Shown: positions 1 through 7,500 of the stretch, piece after piece
Position numbering within the stretch: the first letter of the stretch is position 1
Layout of the letters: every line of letters begins with the position of its first letter
Assembly (NCBI GenBank): GCA_964419225.1
Contig: CAYQPF010000111.1
Span: forward strand, 1 to 15,876
Source of the DNA: CAYQPF01 sp964419225
Lineage (GTDB): Bacteria; Cloacimonadota; Cloacimonadia; Cloacimonadales; CAYQPF01
DNA length: 15,876 nucleotides
Reading direction: 5' to 3'
Position numbers and translations under genes: made by a program
Notes under the pieces: model-generated
The model's input: only the letters and a program-made list of their open reading frames with translations
Database searches by the model: none
What the model was told of the DNA's origin: nothing

Positions 1-1113
1 ACTAGCCAGCAGGTGTTGATAAAAGGCATTTCTGACTTCTTTATTCGGAAAATCAAGTTCATATCTATTAAATTCAGTTTTCCTTTTTATGGTTAAATAC
101 CCTGTTTGAAACATGAGTGAAAAAATATCCAGATCTCTCAAGTCAAATTTATTGAAGAAACTTTCTGTTACTTTCATCTGGCTGATAGTATCGGGAAGGA
201 CTTTCTTGTTTTTAATAAAGTCAACCAGGAAGGTGGGAGTACCTGAGTCGAACCAATAGTTTTTGAATTCTTTTTCAGCGAGGAAATTCAATACAGAGAA
301 GGGGTTATAAACTTGCTTTTTGCCATCAAAAGAATAGCCGTTGTACATTTCTTTAATTTGCAGAATGAGTTCATCTGAAGAAAGACAAAGGTGTTCACTT
401 ACTTGTTTAAGATATTCGGAGTAATAATGAATAATTTCGTTTTCTGTATAACCGAGAATTTCAGAGTAATTTGCATCTCCGGTAAGATCCTTCAGATTAT
501 TCAAATCCGAGAAAATGGATACTTTGGAGAATTTGCTAACTCCGGTGAGAAAAACAAATTTCAAATAGCTGTCCATCGGTTTGATCACGGAATAGAAATT
601 CTTGAGTGTTTCCCGATTTTCTTCAGCCCGCTCAAGATCTTTACCTAAATAATCTATGATAGGTTTGTCATATTCATCAATGAGAATGACAACCTGAGAA
701 TTGAATTTTTGGTATAATCCTTCGATTAAGGAAATGAACATTTCTTTGGAAGTACCAGAAGATATGTTTTCAACATTATACAGAGAAGCATTACTTAAAA
801 CAATATTTTTAAGGGCAGGAATCAGACCCTGTTCTTTATAATCAATTTTGCTGAGATCAATTCTGATAATGGGATACTTTTGCCATTCAATTTTATCATA
901 AATCCAGAGTCCTTTAAAAAGTTCTTTATTCCCGGAAAAAAACTCTCCCAAGGTGCTGACTAACAAAGATTTACCAAAACGTCGAGGTCTGGAGAGGAAA
1001 CAATATTTGAAAGTAGTGATCAAATTGTAAAAAATTTCAGACTTATCTATATAGATATAATCATTCTCTCTGATTTCTTTATAATCCTGAATTCCAAGAG
1101 ATAGCTTTTTCAC
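1..1113 (-). CDS. AAA-ATPase-like / PD-(D/E)XK nuclease superfamily protein (partial, C-terminus outside window)
   Basis: The frame is open from a GTG at 1113 to the window edge, giving 371 residues without a stop. GGAGG at 1119-1123 lies 5 nt upstream and supports the GTG start. Residues 42-49 (RPRRFGKS) form the Walker A-like loop and residues 141-151 (VVILIDEYDKP) the Walker B strand. The later blocks FLTGVSKFSK and MYNGYSFDG followed by YNPFSVLNFL are typical of the AAA-ATPase-like family (PF09820). In this family a C-terminal PD-(D/E)XK nuclease domain usually follows; that part would lie beyond position 1, so it cannot be checked here. Biological role is unknown; copies are often numerous in Bacteroidota and Cloacimonadota genomes. 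Family call is firm, function is not. Confidence 0.88.
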   Translation of the reverse strand, partial: MKKLSLGIQDYKEIRENDYIYIDKSEIFYNLITTFKYCFLSRPRRFGKSLLVSTLGEFFSGNKELFKGLWIYDKIEWQKYPIIRIDLSKIDYKEQGLIPALKNIVLSNASLYNVENISSGTSKEMFISLIEGLYQKFNSQVVILIDEYDKPIIDYLGKDLERAEENRETLKNFYSVIKPMDSYLKFVFLTGVSKFSKVSIFSDLNNLKDLTGDANYSEILGYTENEIIHYYSEYLKQVSEHLCLSSDELILQIKEMYNGYSFDGKKQVYNPFSVLNFLAEKEFKNYWFDSGTPTFLVDFIKNKKVLPDTISQMKVTESFFNKFDLRDLDIFSLMFQTGYLTIKRKTEFNRYELDFPNKEVRNAFYQHLLAS

Positions 1114-1143
1114 TTTAACCTCCACCAGTAAAAAACTAAAGAC

Positions 1144-1171
1144 ATTATAATTATCTTGATTGTAAAGTCAA
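1144..1171 (-). promoter_or_regulatory. Putative sigma70-type promoter of the AAA-ATPase-like gene
   Basis: On the minus strand TTGACT (1171-1166) and a perfect TATAAT (1149-1144) are separated by 16 nt, about 30 nt upstream of the GTG start at 1113. Confidence 0.55.
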
Positions 1172-1381
1172 GAATTGTCCTCTCAAGAAACTAATAGCCT
1201 AGAATACCTTTAGGCAATTGTCAGTAAAGTTAAGTAGAGTAGTTGTTTTTTTGCGGTTAAATTCCAAAGGTGGAAAAAGGATTAAGATTATGTGATATAA
1301 GCATAACCACATAAATATTTATAATATAATCAGATTGATTTCAAAGTGTATAGAAATTTATGGATGTTTAATAATAATATT

Positions 1382-1443
1382 TCGTCCTACCGGACGAGGA
1401 TTGGTCGTCATTCAAGCCTGCAGCTGAAGAGTCTGTGCAAAAA
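1382..1443 (+). repeat. Composite intergenic repeat, copy A
   Basis: It starts with a hairpin, TCGTCC-TACC-GGACGA (1382-1397). After a 17-nt spacer comes a 29-nt block (1415-1443) beginning AGCCTGCAGCT and ending in CTGTG plus A residues. The same two-part structure occurs on the other strand at 1645-1698. The 29-nt blocks match at 25 of 29 positions. A dispersed genome repeat is likely, but only this pair is visible. Confidence 0.6.
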
Positions 1444-1482
1444 TGAAGAGAGAAGTGTACAATAAGCAATTTTGATTATTTA

Positions 1483-1524
1483 CACACCCCGTCAGCTTCG
1501 CTGCCACCCCTCTTGATAGAGGGG
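1483..1524. repeat. Intergenic CCCCTCT hairpin element
   Basis: The segment begins CACACCCCGTCAGC. It contains a CAGC-TTC-GCTG mini-hairpin (1493-1503) and a perfect 7-bp stem CCCCTCT-TGAT-AGAGGGG (1507-1524). It is markedly more GC-rich than its surroundings. Similar 'accccgtc...cccctct' elements are, from general familiarity, common between genes in Bacteroidota and Cloacimonadota-like genomes. There is no U-tract after the stem, so it is not an ordinary intrinsic terminator. Confidence 0.5.
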
Positions 1525-1596
1525 AATTAAATGTTTGACAGATAGTATGTTAGCTAACCATATTCAATAGAATTTCAGGAACTTCTTTTAGAGAAT

Positions 1597-1634
1597 CGTA
1601 GGTTAAAACCTGCGAAATAACCGGATAAATCCGG
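1597..1634. repeat. Two adjacent short hairpins
   Basis: The first is CGTAGGTTAAAACCTGCG (1597-1614), which pairs along its length with one G-U. The second is CCGGAT-AA-ATCCGG (1621-1634). They adjoin composite repeat copy B and, with it, form a run of structured elements over about 100 bp. Confidence 0.5.
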
Positions 1635-1644
1635 CGTTCCATTA

Positions 1645-1698
1645 GTTTTTTCACAGCCTCTGAAGCTGCAGGCTATACATCTTTAGTCCTACGGACTA
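1645..1698 (-). repeat. Composite intergenic repeat, copy B (inverted relative to copy A)
   Basis: Read on the minus strand, a hairpin TAGTCC-GTA-GGACTA (1698-1684) is followed after 9 nt by the 29-nt block starting AGCCTGCAGCTTCAGAG (1674-1646). It matches copy A at 25 of 29 bases. The spacer between hairpin and block is 8 nt shorter than in copy A. Confidence 0.6.
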
Positions 1699-1817
1699 TT
1701 TTGAGAAAATACTGAACAACCGATGTATTGAATTAGTCCTTAATATAACTTACAAATATTTATGGGTCTTTGCTTTACAAAAAACAGGAGAGTATATGTG
1801 ATTCCTGATTATCCTCC

Positions 1818-1854
1818 TTGACATTAAGTAATAACCTTAAAGATTTGCTACAAA
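1818..1854 (+). promoter_or_regulatory. Possible promoter region of the aminotransferase gene
   Basis: A perfect TTGACA lies at 1818-1823. No good -10 box is found at 17-18 nt. The closest candidate is an extended TGCTACAAA at 1846-1854, whose spacing of 25 nt from the -35 is too long, so it might work as an extended -10 alone. The exact promoter is uncertain. Confidence 0.3.
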
Positions 1855-1879
1855 ATAATATAAAAATAAGGAGAGAAAC

Positions 1880-3070
1880 ATGAAACTTTCAACAAGAGCA
1901 GTAGAAGTTCAGGCTTCGCCTATCAGAAAGTTAATGCCCCATGCCAATGCAGCCAAAAGTAAAGGCCTGAAAGTATATCATTTAAACATCGGACAACCCG
2001 ACATTGAGACTCCCAAAGAAATGTTGGATGTATATCACACATTCAGTCAGAAGGTTTTGGAATATGGTCCATCACAAGGTCTGGAAGAATATCGTAAAGG
2101 TTTGGTTCGTTATTACAATAAATGGGGAATCAGTCTGGAGACTAATGATATCATTGTTACAACAGCCGGATCAGAAGCTATTGTTTTTGCTATGCTGACT
2201 ACCTGTGATGAGGGTGATGAGATAATTGTTCCGGAACCTTTCTACACTAATTATAATGGATTTGCGACAATGTCGAGTGTGAAGATAGTTCCTTTGACAA
2301 CTTATGCAGAAACCGGATTTGCCTTGCCTGGAAAAGCAGAAATCGAAAAAGTAATTACTCCCAGAACCAGAGCAATAATGCTTTGTAATCCTGGCAATCC
2401 AACAGGTTCAGTATATAGCAGAGAAGAGTTGGAATTGATTGGAGAAATTGCTAAAGAACATAATTTGTTTATAATCTCTGATGAAGTATATAGAGAATTC
2501 ACTTATGATGGGTTAAAACACACCAGCATACTGGAAATCGAAGGGTTGGAAGACAGAGCGATCATGTGTGACAGCATTTCCAAGAGATATAGTGCCTGTG
2601 GAGCGAGAATCGGGTGTATTATCTCACGCAACAAAGAACTGATGGAAGCCTGTCTCAAATTTGGACAAGCCAGGTTATGTCCTCCTACTATCGATCAATT
2701 GGCAGCTAATGCCTGTGTCGATATCCCAGATGAGTATATGAATAAAATAATTACCGAATATGATAAACGCAGGAATCTTGTTTTTGAAGAGATCCAGAAA
2801 ATTGAAGGTGTAGTTTGTGTAAAACCTAAGGGTGCTTTCTATGTTGTAGCAAAACTTCCTATTGAAGATGCAGAAGATTTTACAATCTGGTTACTCAACA
2901 ATTATCAGGTTAATAACGAAACCGTGATGGTAGCTCCTGCAGAAGGTTTTTATGCAACCCCTGGACTGGGAAGGAATGAGTTGAGAATTGCTTACATTCT
3001 GAATGAAAATGATTTAAGAAAAGCCATGCATATTTTCAGATCCGGATTGATTGAATACTTAAAAAAATAA
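1880..3070 (+). CDS. Class I/II PLP-dependent aminotransferase (aspartate/aromatic type)
   Basis: A complete 396-residue fold-type I aminotransferase, the usual length for the AspAT family. It transfers an amino group from an amino acid to a 2-oxo acid using pyridoxal phosphate, in the cytoplasm. Visible key residues are the NIGQPD loop (36-41), AGSEA phosphate-binding turn (96-100), Tyr122/Tyr125, Asn173 within NPGNPTG (170-176), Asp201 and Tyr204 in SDEVYREF, the Schiff-base Lys235 in SISK, Arg243, and the carboxylate-binding Arg369 in NELRIAY. AAGGAG (1868-1873) sits 6 nt before the ATG. It is alone on its strand and closes with a strong terminator, so it is probably monocistronic. Substrate choice (aspartate, alanine, aromatic) cannot be told from sequence. 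Confidence 0.93.
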   Translation: MKLSTRAVEVQASPIRKLMPHANAAKSKGLKVYHLNIGQPDIETPKEMLDVYHTFSQKVLEYGPSQGLEEYRKGLVRYYNKWGISLETNDIIVTTAGSEAIVFAMLTTCDEGDEIIVPEPFYTNYNGFATMSSVKIVPLTTYAETGFALPGKAEIEKVITPRTRAIMLCNPGNPTGSVYSREELELIGEIAKEHNLFIISDEVYREFTYDGLKHTSILEIEGLEDRAIMCDSISKRYSACGARIGCIISRNKELMEACLKFGQARLCPPTIDQLAANACVDIPDEYMNKIITEYDKRRNLVFEEIQKIEGVVCVKPKGAFYVVAKLPIEDAEDFTIWLLNNYQVNNETVMVAPAEGFYATPGLGRNELRIAYILNENDLRKAMHIFRSGLIEYLKK

Positions 3071-3087
3071 GAAAAAGATATACATTT

Positions 3088-3113
3088 AAAAACCCGCTCA
3101 GGCGGGTTTTTTT
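3088..3113 (+). terminator. Intrinsic terminator between convergent genes
   Basis: A perfect 10-bp stem, AAAAACCCGC / GCGGGTTTTT, encloses a TCAG loop and runs into further T residues, 17 nt after the aminotransferase stop. The mirrored A-tract also gives a U-tract on the minus strand, so it may serve the convergent histidine kinase gene as well. Confidence 0.92.
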
Positions 3114-3179
3114 ATTTCAGGGTGAGAAAATATGCCACAATTATTAACAGATTTATGATTCAATACTGAGGTTTAATAT

Positions 3180-5777
3180 TTATCTTTTCATTATAACAGA
3201 AAAATAGAAGGCAGTACCTTTTCCAAATTCACTTTCCAGCCAGATCTTACCATTCATTAACTGGACTAATTGTTTAGAAATGGCTAAGCCAAGACCTGTA
3301 CCTTTATACTGTTTGGTGATTGAACTATCAAGTTGTTGAAATGCGTCAAAAATCAAAGTGTACATTTCTGTCGGAATTCCAATGCCGGTATCCCTGACAT
3401 AGCAAATTAATTCACAATCATCAATACCTGGTTTTTTACAGGTAATACCGATACTTACAGATCCTTTTTGAGTAAATTTTAAAGAATTATCTATCAAATG
3501 AGAAAAGACTTGTAAGAGGAGGTTACTGTCACCGAACAGAACTTCGGGAATTTCTTTATCAATTTGCACATTAAGCTCTAATCCTTTTTCGGCAACAATT
3601 TTCTCCATTTGGTGAACATAACTCTGGAATTTGTCTCTTAAGGAAAAGTACTGATTATTCAGTTCCAGTTTGTTAATTTCAAAATCAGCATACTGTAAAA
3701 CATTATTAATCATAGACAGTAATTTTTCGGATTCTGTACTCATTATTGCTAAAAAATTCTTCTGTTCATCGTTAATAGTTGTTTCTTTCAATAAACTCAA
3801 ACACCCCATAACTCCATTTAAGGGGGTTCGCATTTCATGACTCATATTAGCGAGAAATTCTTTTTTAATATTATAAATCGCTTCATTATTTCCCCGTGAA
3901 ACTTTTGCAGCCAGTTCAGCTTGTTTTGTGCTAGTAATATCACGTACAATACATATGCACTCTGTTCTTTCGTAATTGATAAATCTGGCTTCGTAAAATG
4001 TTTCCCCATCTTTTCTAAATAGAGGGAATTCTATTACTTCGACTGATTTGTAATTAATACAGGCATGCAGTGCCAGCAAAATTGATTTAGTTACATATTC
4101 CGGCAATATTTCGGTAATTCTCCGACCGTAGATAAAAACATTGGGGTTGAAAACATCAGAGAAGAAATTTTCACTTTTGAAATCGAGTACTAATCCTTCG
4201 GAATCAATGATAAAAATAAAATCCGGGAATGCTGAAAATATAGCTTTCAACTCCATGGTTGTTTTTTTGAGCAGTTCTTCGGCCCATTTTTTATCGAGGT
4301 TTTCCGATTTTAACTTTTCATTGATCTGAGCCAGATCAAGGGTTCGTTCAATAACTCTGTTTTCGAGTTCCTGTTTTGATTTAAGGATTATTTCCTCGGC
4401 TTGTTTTCTGTCGGCAATATTTCTAATAACTCCTTCAATCCCGTCAAATTTTCTATTCTCTTTAAAAACCAGATGTGCACTAACTGAAGCCCAGGCAAAA
4501 ATGGCAAATTTGCTTCTAAACTTAACTTCATAATCATTTACTTCACCTTTTTCCTGCAGTTTTTCAATGAATAATTTTCTGTCTTGAGGAAAATAATAAA
4601 GCTGTTCTGCATATTGGCCTAAGAGATCAAGTCTTTTAAACCCGGTATGTTTTTCAATAGATGGACTGATTTCAGTTAATATTCCTTCAGAATCTGTTTT
4701 AAAATAGACATCCTGTACACTATCAAAAATGTTACGATATTTTTTCTCGCTACTCTTTAGTTCATTCTCAAATGTTTCAATATTATCTAAAAGATAATTA
4801 ACATTAGTAACAAGAGAATCTATCTCTGTTATGCCAATTTTTCCCAACCGTTTGTTCAAATTAGTACTTATTTTGCTTACATCCTGAACAAAATATCTTA
4901 AAGGCTTAATAACATATCTTGTTGTAAGATAGTGTTGGACAAAGATGAATACAATTCCTAACAATAAGATTACTCCAAAAATTACCAAAATCATTTTTAT
5001 TAAAATTGCATGTAAAAATCTGGGAGTAATAACTTTTAAAAAATATACCGGGTTATTTGTCAGATCAAATAACTTACTATAAGTATATATTTTATTATTT
5101 GTTAACACAGAATAGGTATTGTCCTTGGACTGTAAATTATCTCCAGACTGTGCGGTTAATTCTTCTAATTCTACTTTTACATTTGATGTCTCAGTTATAT
5201 GCTGTTGCAATTCATTATCCAGAAATCTTCCCATAATCAAGTATCCATTGGCAGGAACTTTTACATCTGTTTTTTCAATTGCATGCACTGCTACACAGAA
5301 AAGGCCTTCTGGTAAATTAACGAATCCGCTTACAGCATTTTTCCGCGTTGTTATCAGATTTTTCTGTTGTTTAATAAATTGCATTAAATCACTGCTTATA
5401 GTCGTGCTTTCTTTACTATTCAAGTCAAATGATTTACCAAAGACAAAATCCAATTGGGTGTCATAAATTCCGATAAAGTTAACATTTAACTGAGTAATTA
5501 CATCATTGGTAATATTTGTTTCCAGAAAGTTCTCATTACGAGTGTTAAGAAAATCATACATATCATTCCAAACACTCCAATCTGCGGCTAAACTATTCAA
5601 TCTGTCGAATTCATTGGACAGAGATTTATTGGCAGCTTTGAGATTGTTTTGACTTTGGATAATCTCCAGATTAGTGACCATTTTGCTGACAGTGATTGAC
5701 ATGATCAAACTCAGCAGCACTACAATCAAACCTGTAGCGATTAAAAGGATAATAAAGAATTTTCTTCTAATGCTCAT
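3180..5777 (-). CDS. Membrane sensor histidine kinase: CHASE4-PAS-PAS-HisKA-HATPase
   Basis: An 865-residue orphan histidine kinase. Two membrane helices (about 7-30 and 257-281) bound an extracytoplasmic CHASE4-type sensor region with the hallmark ADWSVWNDMYDFL (65-77). A HAMP-like linker (about 285-335) follows. Then come PAS 1 (about 343-455), a coiled coil (about 456-510), and PAS 2 (about 511-620). The HisKA domain has phospho-acceptor His647 in FLANMSHEMRTPLN. The HATPase domain shows the N box (DNSLKF, Asn764), G1 box DTGIG (796-800) and GTGLG (826-830). No receiver domain is attached and no response regulator lies nearby. The ATG overlaps the stop of the upstream flavoprotein gene (ATGA) and lacks a clear Shine-Dalgarno, which points to translational coupling. 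The ligand is unknown. Confidence 0.93.
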   Translation of the reverse strand: MSIRRKFFIILLIATGLIVVLLSLIMSITVSKMVTNLEIIQSQNNLKAANKSLSNEFDRLNSLAADWSVWNDMYDFLNTRNENFLETNITNDVITQLNVNFIGIYDTQLDFVFGKSFDLNSKESTTISSDLMQFIKQQKNLITTRKNAVSGFVNLPEGLFCVAVHAIEKTDVKVPANGYLIMGRFLDNELQQHITETSNVKVELEELTAQSGDNLQSKDNTYSVLTNNKIYTYSKLFDLTNNPVYFLKVITPRFLHAILIKMILVIFGVILLLGIVFIFVQHYLTTRYVIKPLRYFVQDVSKISTNLNKRLGKIGITEIDSLVTNVNYLLDNIETFENELKSSEKKYRNIFDSVQDVYFKTDSEGILTEISPSIEKHTGFKRLDLLGQYAEQLYYFPQDRKLFIEKLQEKGEVNDYEVKFRSKFAIFAWASVSAHLVFKENRKFDGIEGVIRNIADRKQAEEIILKSKQELENRVIERTLDLAQINEKLKSENLDKKWAEELLKKTTMELKAIFSAFPDFIFIIDSEGLVLDFKSENFFSDVFNPNVFIYGRRITEILPEYVTKSILLALHACINYKSVEVIEFPLFRKDGETFYEARFINYERTECICIVRDITSTKQAELAAKVSRGNNEAIYNIKKEFLANMSHEMRTPLNGVMGCLSLLKETTINDEQKNFLAIMSTESEKLLSMINNVLQYADFEINKLELNNQYFSLRDKFQSYVHQMEKIVAEKGLELNVQIDKEIPEVLFGDSNLLLQVFSHLIDNSLKFTQKGSVSIGITCKKPGIDDCELICYVRDTGIGIPTEMYTLIFDAFQQLDSSITKQYKGTGLGLAISKQLVQLMNGKIWLESEFGKGTAFYFSVIMKR

Positions 5778-7039
5778 ATTGAGGGAAAGTTCGTTTTAGC
5801 TGCCAATATCCCATGGGCAGTGGCATAGGTTATTGATCTGGTCCATCCGGAACAATCACCAATAAAGGAGATGCCAGGATCATAGTTATTGTTGAGTTTA
5901 TTACTATAAAATTTGACTTCAGTTCCATAAAGCAGATTATCTTTAAAGGTAACACCGGGTACTACTTCATTTAATGTTTCCAGAAAATCAATTATTGATT
6001 TAGAAGTTTTAGAGGGAAATACAAGATTCAGGTCACCCAGGATGTATTCTGATGAATCAAGAGTAGGGATTACTCTGTTTAAATATTTAGTTCGTTTCGA
6101 ATTCTTAAAATCATGGTAAGTTTGTAAGATAACTTTGTTTCCACCAGCTAACACATTCGATAATTTGGCAATATAAGAGCCATAACTAATGGGGTCATTG
6201 AAAGGTTGAGTAAAGGAGTGGGTAACCAAGATAGCAAAATTTGTATTATCTGTTTTTTCATCCTTTTTCGCATGTCCATTCACAGTAACAAAGTCATCAT
6301 AATGTTCTGTTACGACAAATCCGGAGGGATTATTGCAAAAAGTTCTGACAGTATAGCCGGTTTGTGCTCTCATTCTTACTTTGAATTCATACATTTCGGT
6401 ATTCAATTCCTGAACAATATGGTTAGGTAATTCAAATCTGATGCCCAAGTCCACTTTAGTGTTATCCATGATGAATTGAGGTCTCTTGGCTAAAATTGTT
6501 TTAATTAACTTATGACCGCTACGGCCCACACATACATATGCTCGATCATAATTATAAGAGATTCCGGTTTTATCAACCATAGTTTTTTCTTCTGTATCCA
6601 TAGAGGCAATTTCTGTATTAAAATGGAAAATCAAATTTGAATGAGTTTGTAGTTCGGAATATATGTTATGCAGGACATTTTTTAGTTCATCAGTTCCGAT
6701 GTGCCAGAATTTGGCTTTAACAGGCTGGAAGCCTTTTTCGTAAAATTTATGATAGTATTTATCGTTAGTAAAAGATTCTCCAACTTCAATTTCAGATTGT
6801 GGGCAACTCACATTTTTTAAATAGTACTGAACTACTTCATGTTGAAGTTTTAAATCCAAGGGGAGATCTCCTCCCATTTCCTGTGAGACAAATAATTTTC
6901 CATCAGCTCTGATACCGGAAACACTGGTGGAATAAATATCCACGGCTTTTTCGAAAATATGTACTTCCAGACAGGTATTTTTAAATACTTCCAGTAAGCC
7001 CAGAGCTGCAGCACCAAAACCTATGATAGCTATTTTCAT
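5774..7039 (-). CDS. COG2509-type FAD-dependent dehydrogenase (uncharacterised flavoprotein)
   Basis: A 421-residue flavoprotein. The N-terminus is a Rossmann dinucleotide-binding unit: IIGFGAAALG (5-14), with Glu30 closing the second strand. Further blocks fit the uncharacterised FAD-dependent dehydrogenase family COG2509: CVGRSGHK (170-177), VDLGIRFE (196-203), VRTFCNNPSGFVV (231-243), VNGHA (253-257) and the C-terminal FAD-binding GDCSGWTRSITYATAHG (394-410). In family members as I recall them the central block reads CMCPGG; here the second Cys is replaced (CNNPSG). It lacks the extra N-terminal domain of longer relatives. GGAGT precedes the ATG. Its TGA overlaps the ATG of the sensor kinase. 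The substrate is unknown. The family call is from memory of motifs, not from a search. Confidence 0.8.
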   Translation of the reverse strand: MKIAIIGFGAAALGLLEVFKNTCLEVHIFEKAVDIYSTSVSGIRADGKLFVSQEMGGDLPLDLKLQHEVVQYYLKNVSCPQSEIEVGESFTNDKYYHKFYEKGFQPVKAKFWHIGTDELKNVLHNIYSELQTHSNLIFHFNTEIASMDTEEKTMVDKTGISYNYDRAYVCVGRSGHKLIKTILAKRPQFIMDNTKVDLGIRFELPNHIVQELNTEMYEFKVRMRAQTGYTVRTFCNNPSGFVVTEHYDDFVTVNGHAKKDEKTDNTNFAILVTHSFTQPFNDPISYGSYIAKLSNVLAGGNKVILQTYHDFKNSKRTKYLNRVIPTLDSSEYILGDLNLVFPSKTSKSIIDFLETLNEVVPGVTFKDNLLYGTEVKFYSNKLNNNYDPGISFIGDCSGWTRSITYATAHGILAAKTNFPSI

Positions 7040-7048
7040 AAATACTCC

Positions 7049-7084
7049 AAAAAAAAACCCGGTTTTTTATAATAGAAAACCGGG
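7049..7084 (-). terminator. Intrinsic terminator after the small membrane-protein gene
   Basis: On the minus strand a perfect 9-bp stem CCCGGTTTT / AAAACCGGG (7084-7076 with 7066-7058) is followed by nine T residues (7057-7049). It lies 26 nt after the stop at 7110 and immediately before the ribosome-binding site of the flavoprotein gene, so it should separate or attenuate expression of the downstream pair. Confidence 0.9.
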
Positions 7085-7096
7085 ATATATCTTCAA
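7069..7096 (-). promoter_or_regulatory. Possible promoter embedded in the terminator
   Basis: On the minus strand TTGAAG (7096-7091) and TATTAT (7074-7069) are 16 nt apart. The -10 box lies in the terminator loop. Transcripts starting here would begin in the right arm and so would not form the hairpin. The -35 has two mismatches, so this is tentative. Confidence 0.35.
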
Positions 7097-7109
7097 TAAC
7101 TGTCTTTGA

Positions 7110-7487
7110 TTAGTTTTCTGACTCGTCTTCTGTTTCACTATCACAACAACAACTACTCTCTTCGCAAGTATCCTTTACTTCAATTTTTACAACAATTTCA
7201 TACTTGGTAAGTTCAGGATAAAAATCTTCAATATATTCTCTAACAGTAGCTTCAAGATCACTGTTACCATCTAAAATAACCTGAGTAACACCTATGACAA
7301 TAGTTAAGGTTTTGAAAGTAAGATTAATATTTATTTTGGGTTTTTCCCCCATGATATTATTTAAATAATCCGGCAAGGTTTTGCTGAGTTTGATAACAGT
7401 AGATACTTTTTTATAACCTTTGTAACCAAAATAACCAGCAGCAGATGCTCCCAGTAAAAACAGTAAACTTTTAAAGAATTTTTTCAT
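7110..7487 (-). CDS. Small membrane-anchored protein with Cys/acidic tail, unknown function
   Basis: A 125-residue protein with a basic start (MKKFFK) and one hydrophobic helix at about residues 7-23, rich in Gly/Ala at its end, so it is probably inner-membrane anchored. A middle region (about 50-105) looks like alternating strands and a helix. The tail carries Cys108 and a Cys113-115 triplet inside an acidic run (CEESSCCCDSETEDESEN), which could bind metal or form disulfides; this is inference. GGAGGAGA sits directly before the ATG. It starts 13 nt after the stop of the OB-fold gene, so the two are co-transcribed, and it ends in a strong terminator. No family was recognised. Confidence 0.75.
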   Translation of the reverse strand: MKKFFKSLLFLLGASAAGYFGYKGYKKVSTVIKLSKTLPDYLNNIMGEKPKININLTFKTLTIVIGVTQVILDGNSDLEATVREYIEDFYPELTKYEIVVKIEVKDTCEESSCCCDSETEDESEN

Positions 7488-7500
7488 CTCTCCTCCAAAT

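Larger units (their letters stand above)
1114..1879. other. 766-bp non-coding region with repeats
   Basis: No credible gene was found on either strand. The stretch holds the promoter of the AAA-ATPase-like gene, the CCCCTCT element, the inverted composite repeats and hairpins listed separately, and the upstream region of the aminotransferase gene. The rest is AT-rich sequence in which nothing else was recognised. Confidence 0.7.

Noticed and set aside
391..648. 85-residue open frame on the plus strand
   Set aside because: It lies entirely antisense to the AAA-ATPase-like coding region, which has clear Walker motifs; no ribosome-binding site or family match.
1114..1879. Hairpins as a CRISPR array or riboswitch for the aminotransferase
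   Set aside because: Repeats are not evenly spaced, have no spacers of constant size, occur in inverted orientation, and no conserved riboswitch core was recognised.
5119..5466. 115-residue open frame on the plus strand
   Set aside because: Antisense shadow of the CHASE4 sensor domain of the histidine kinase.
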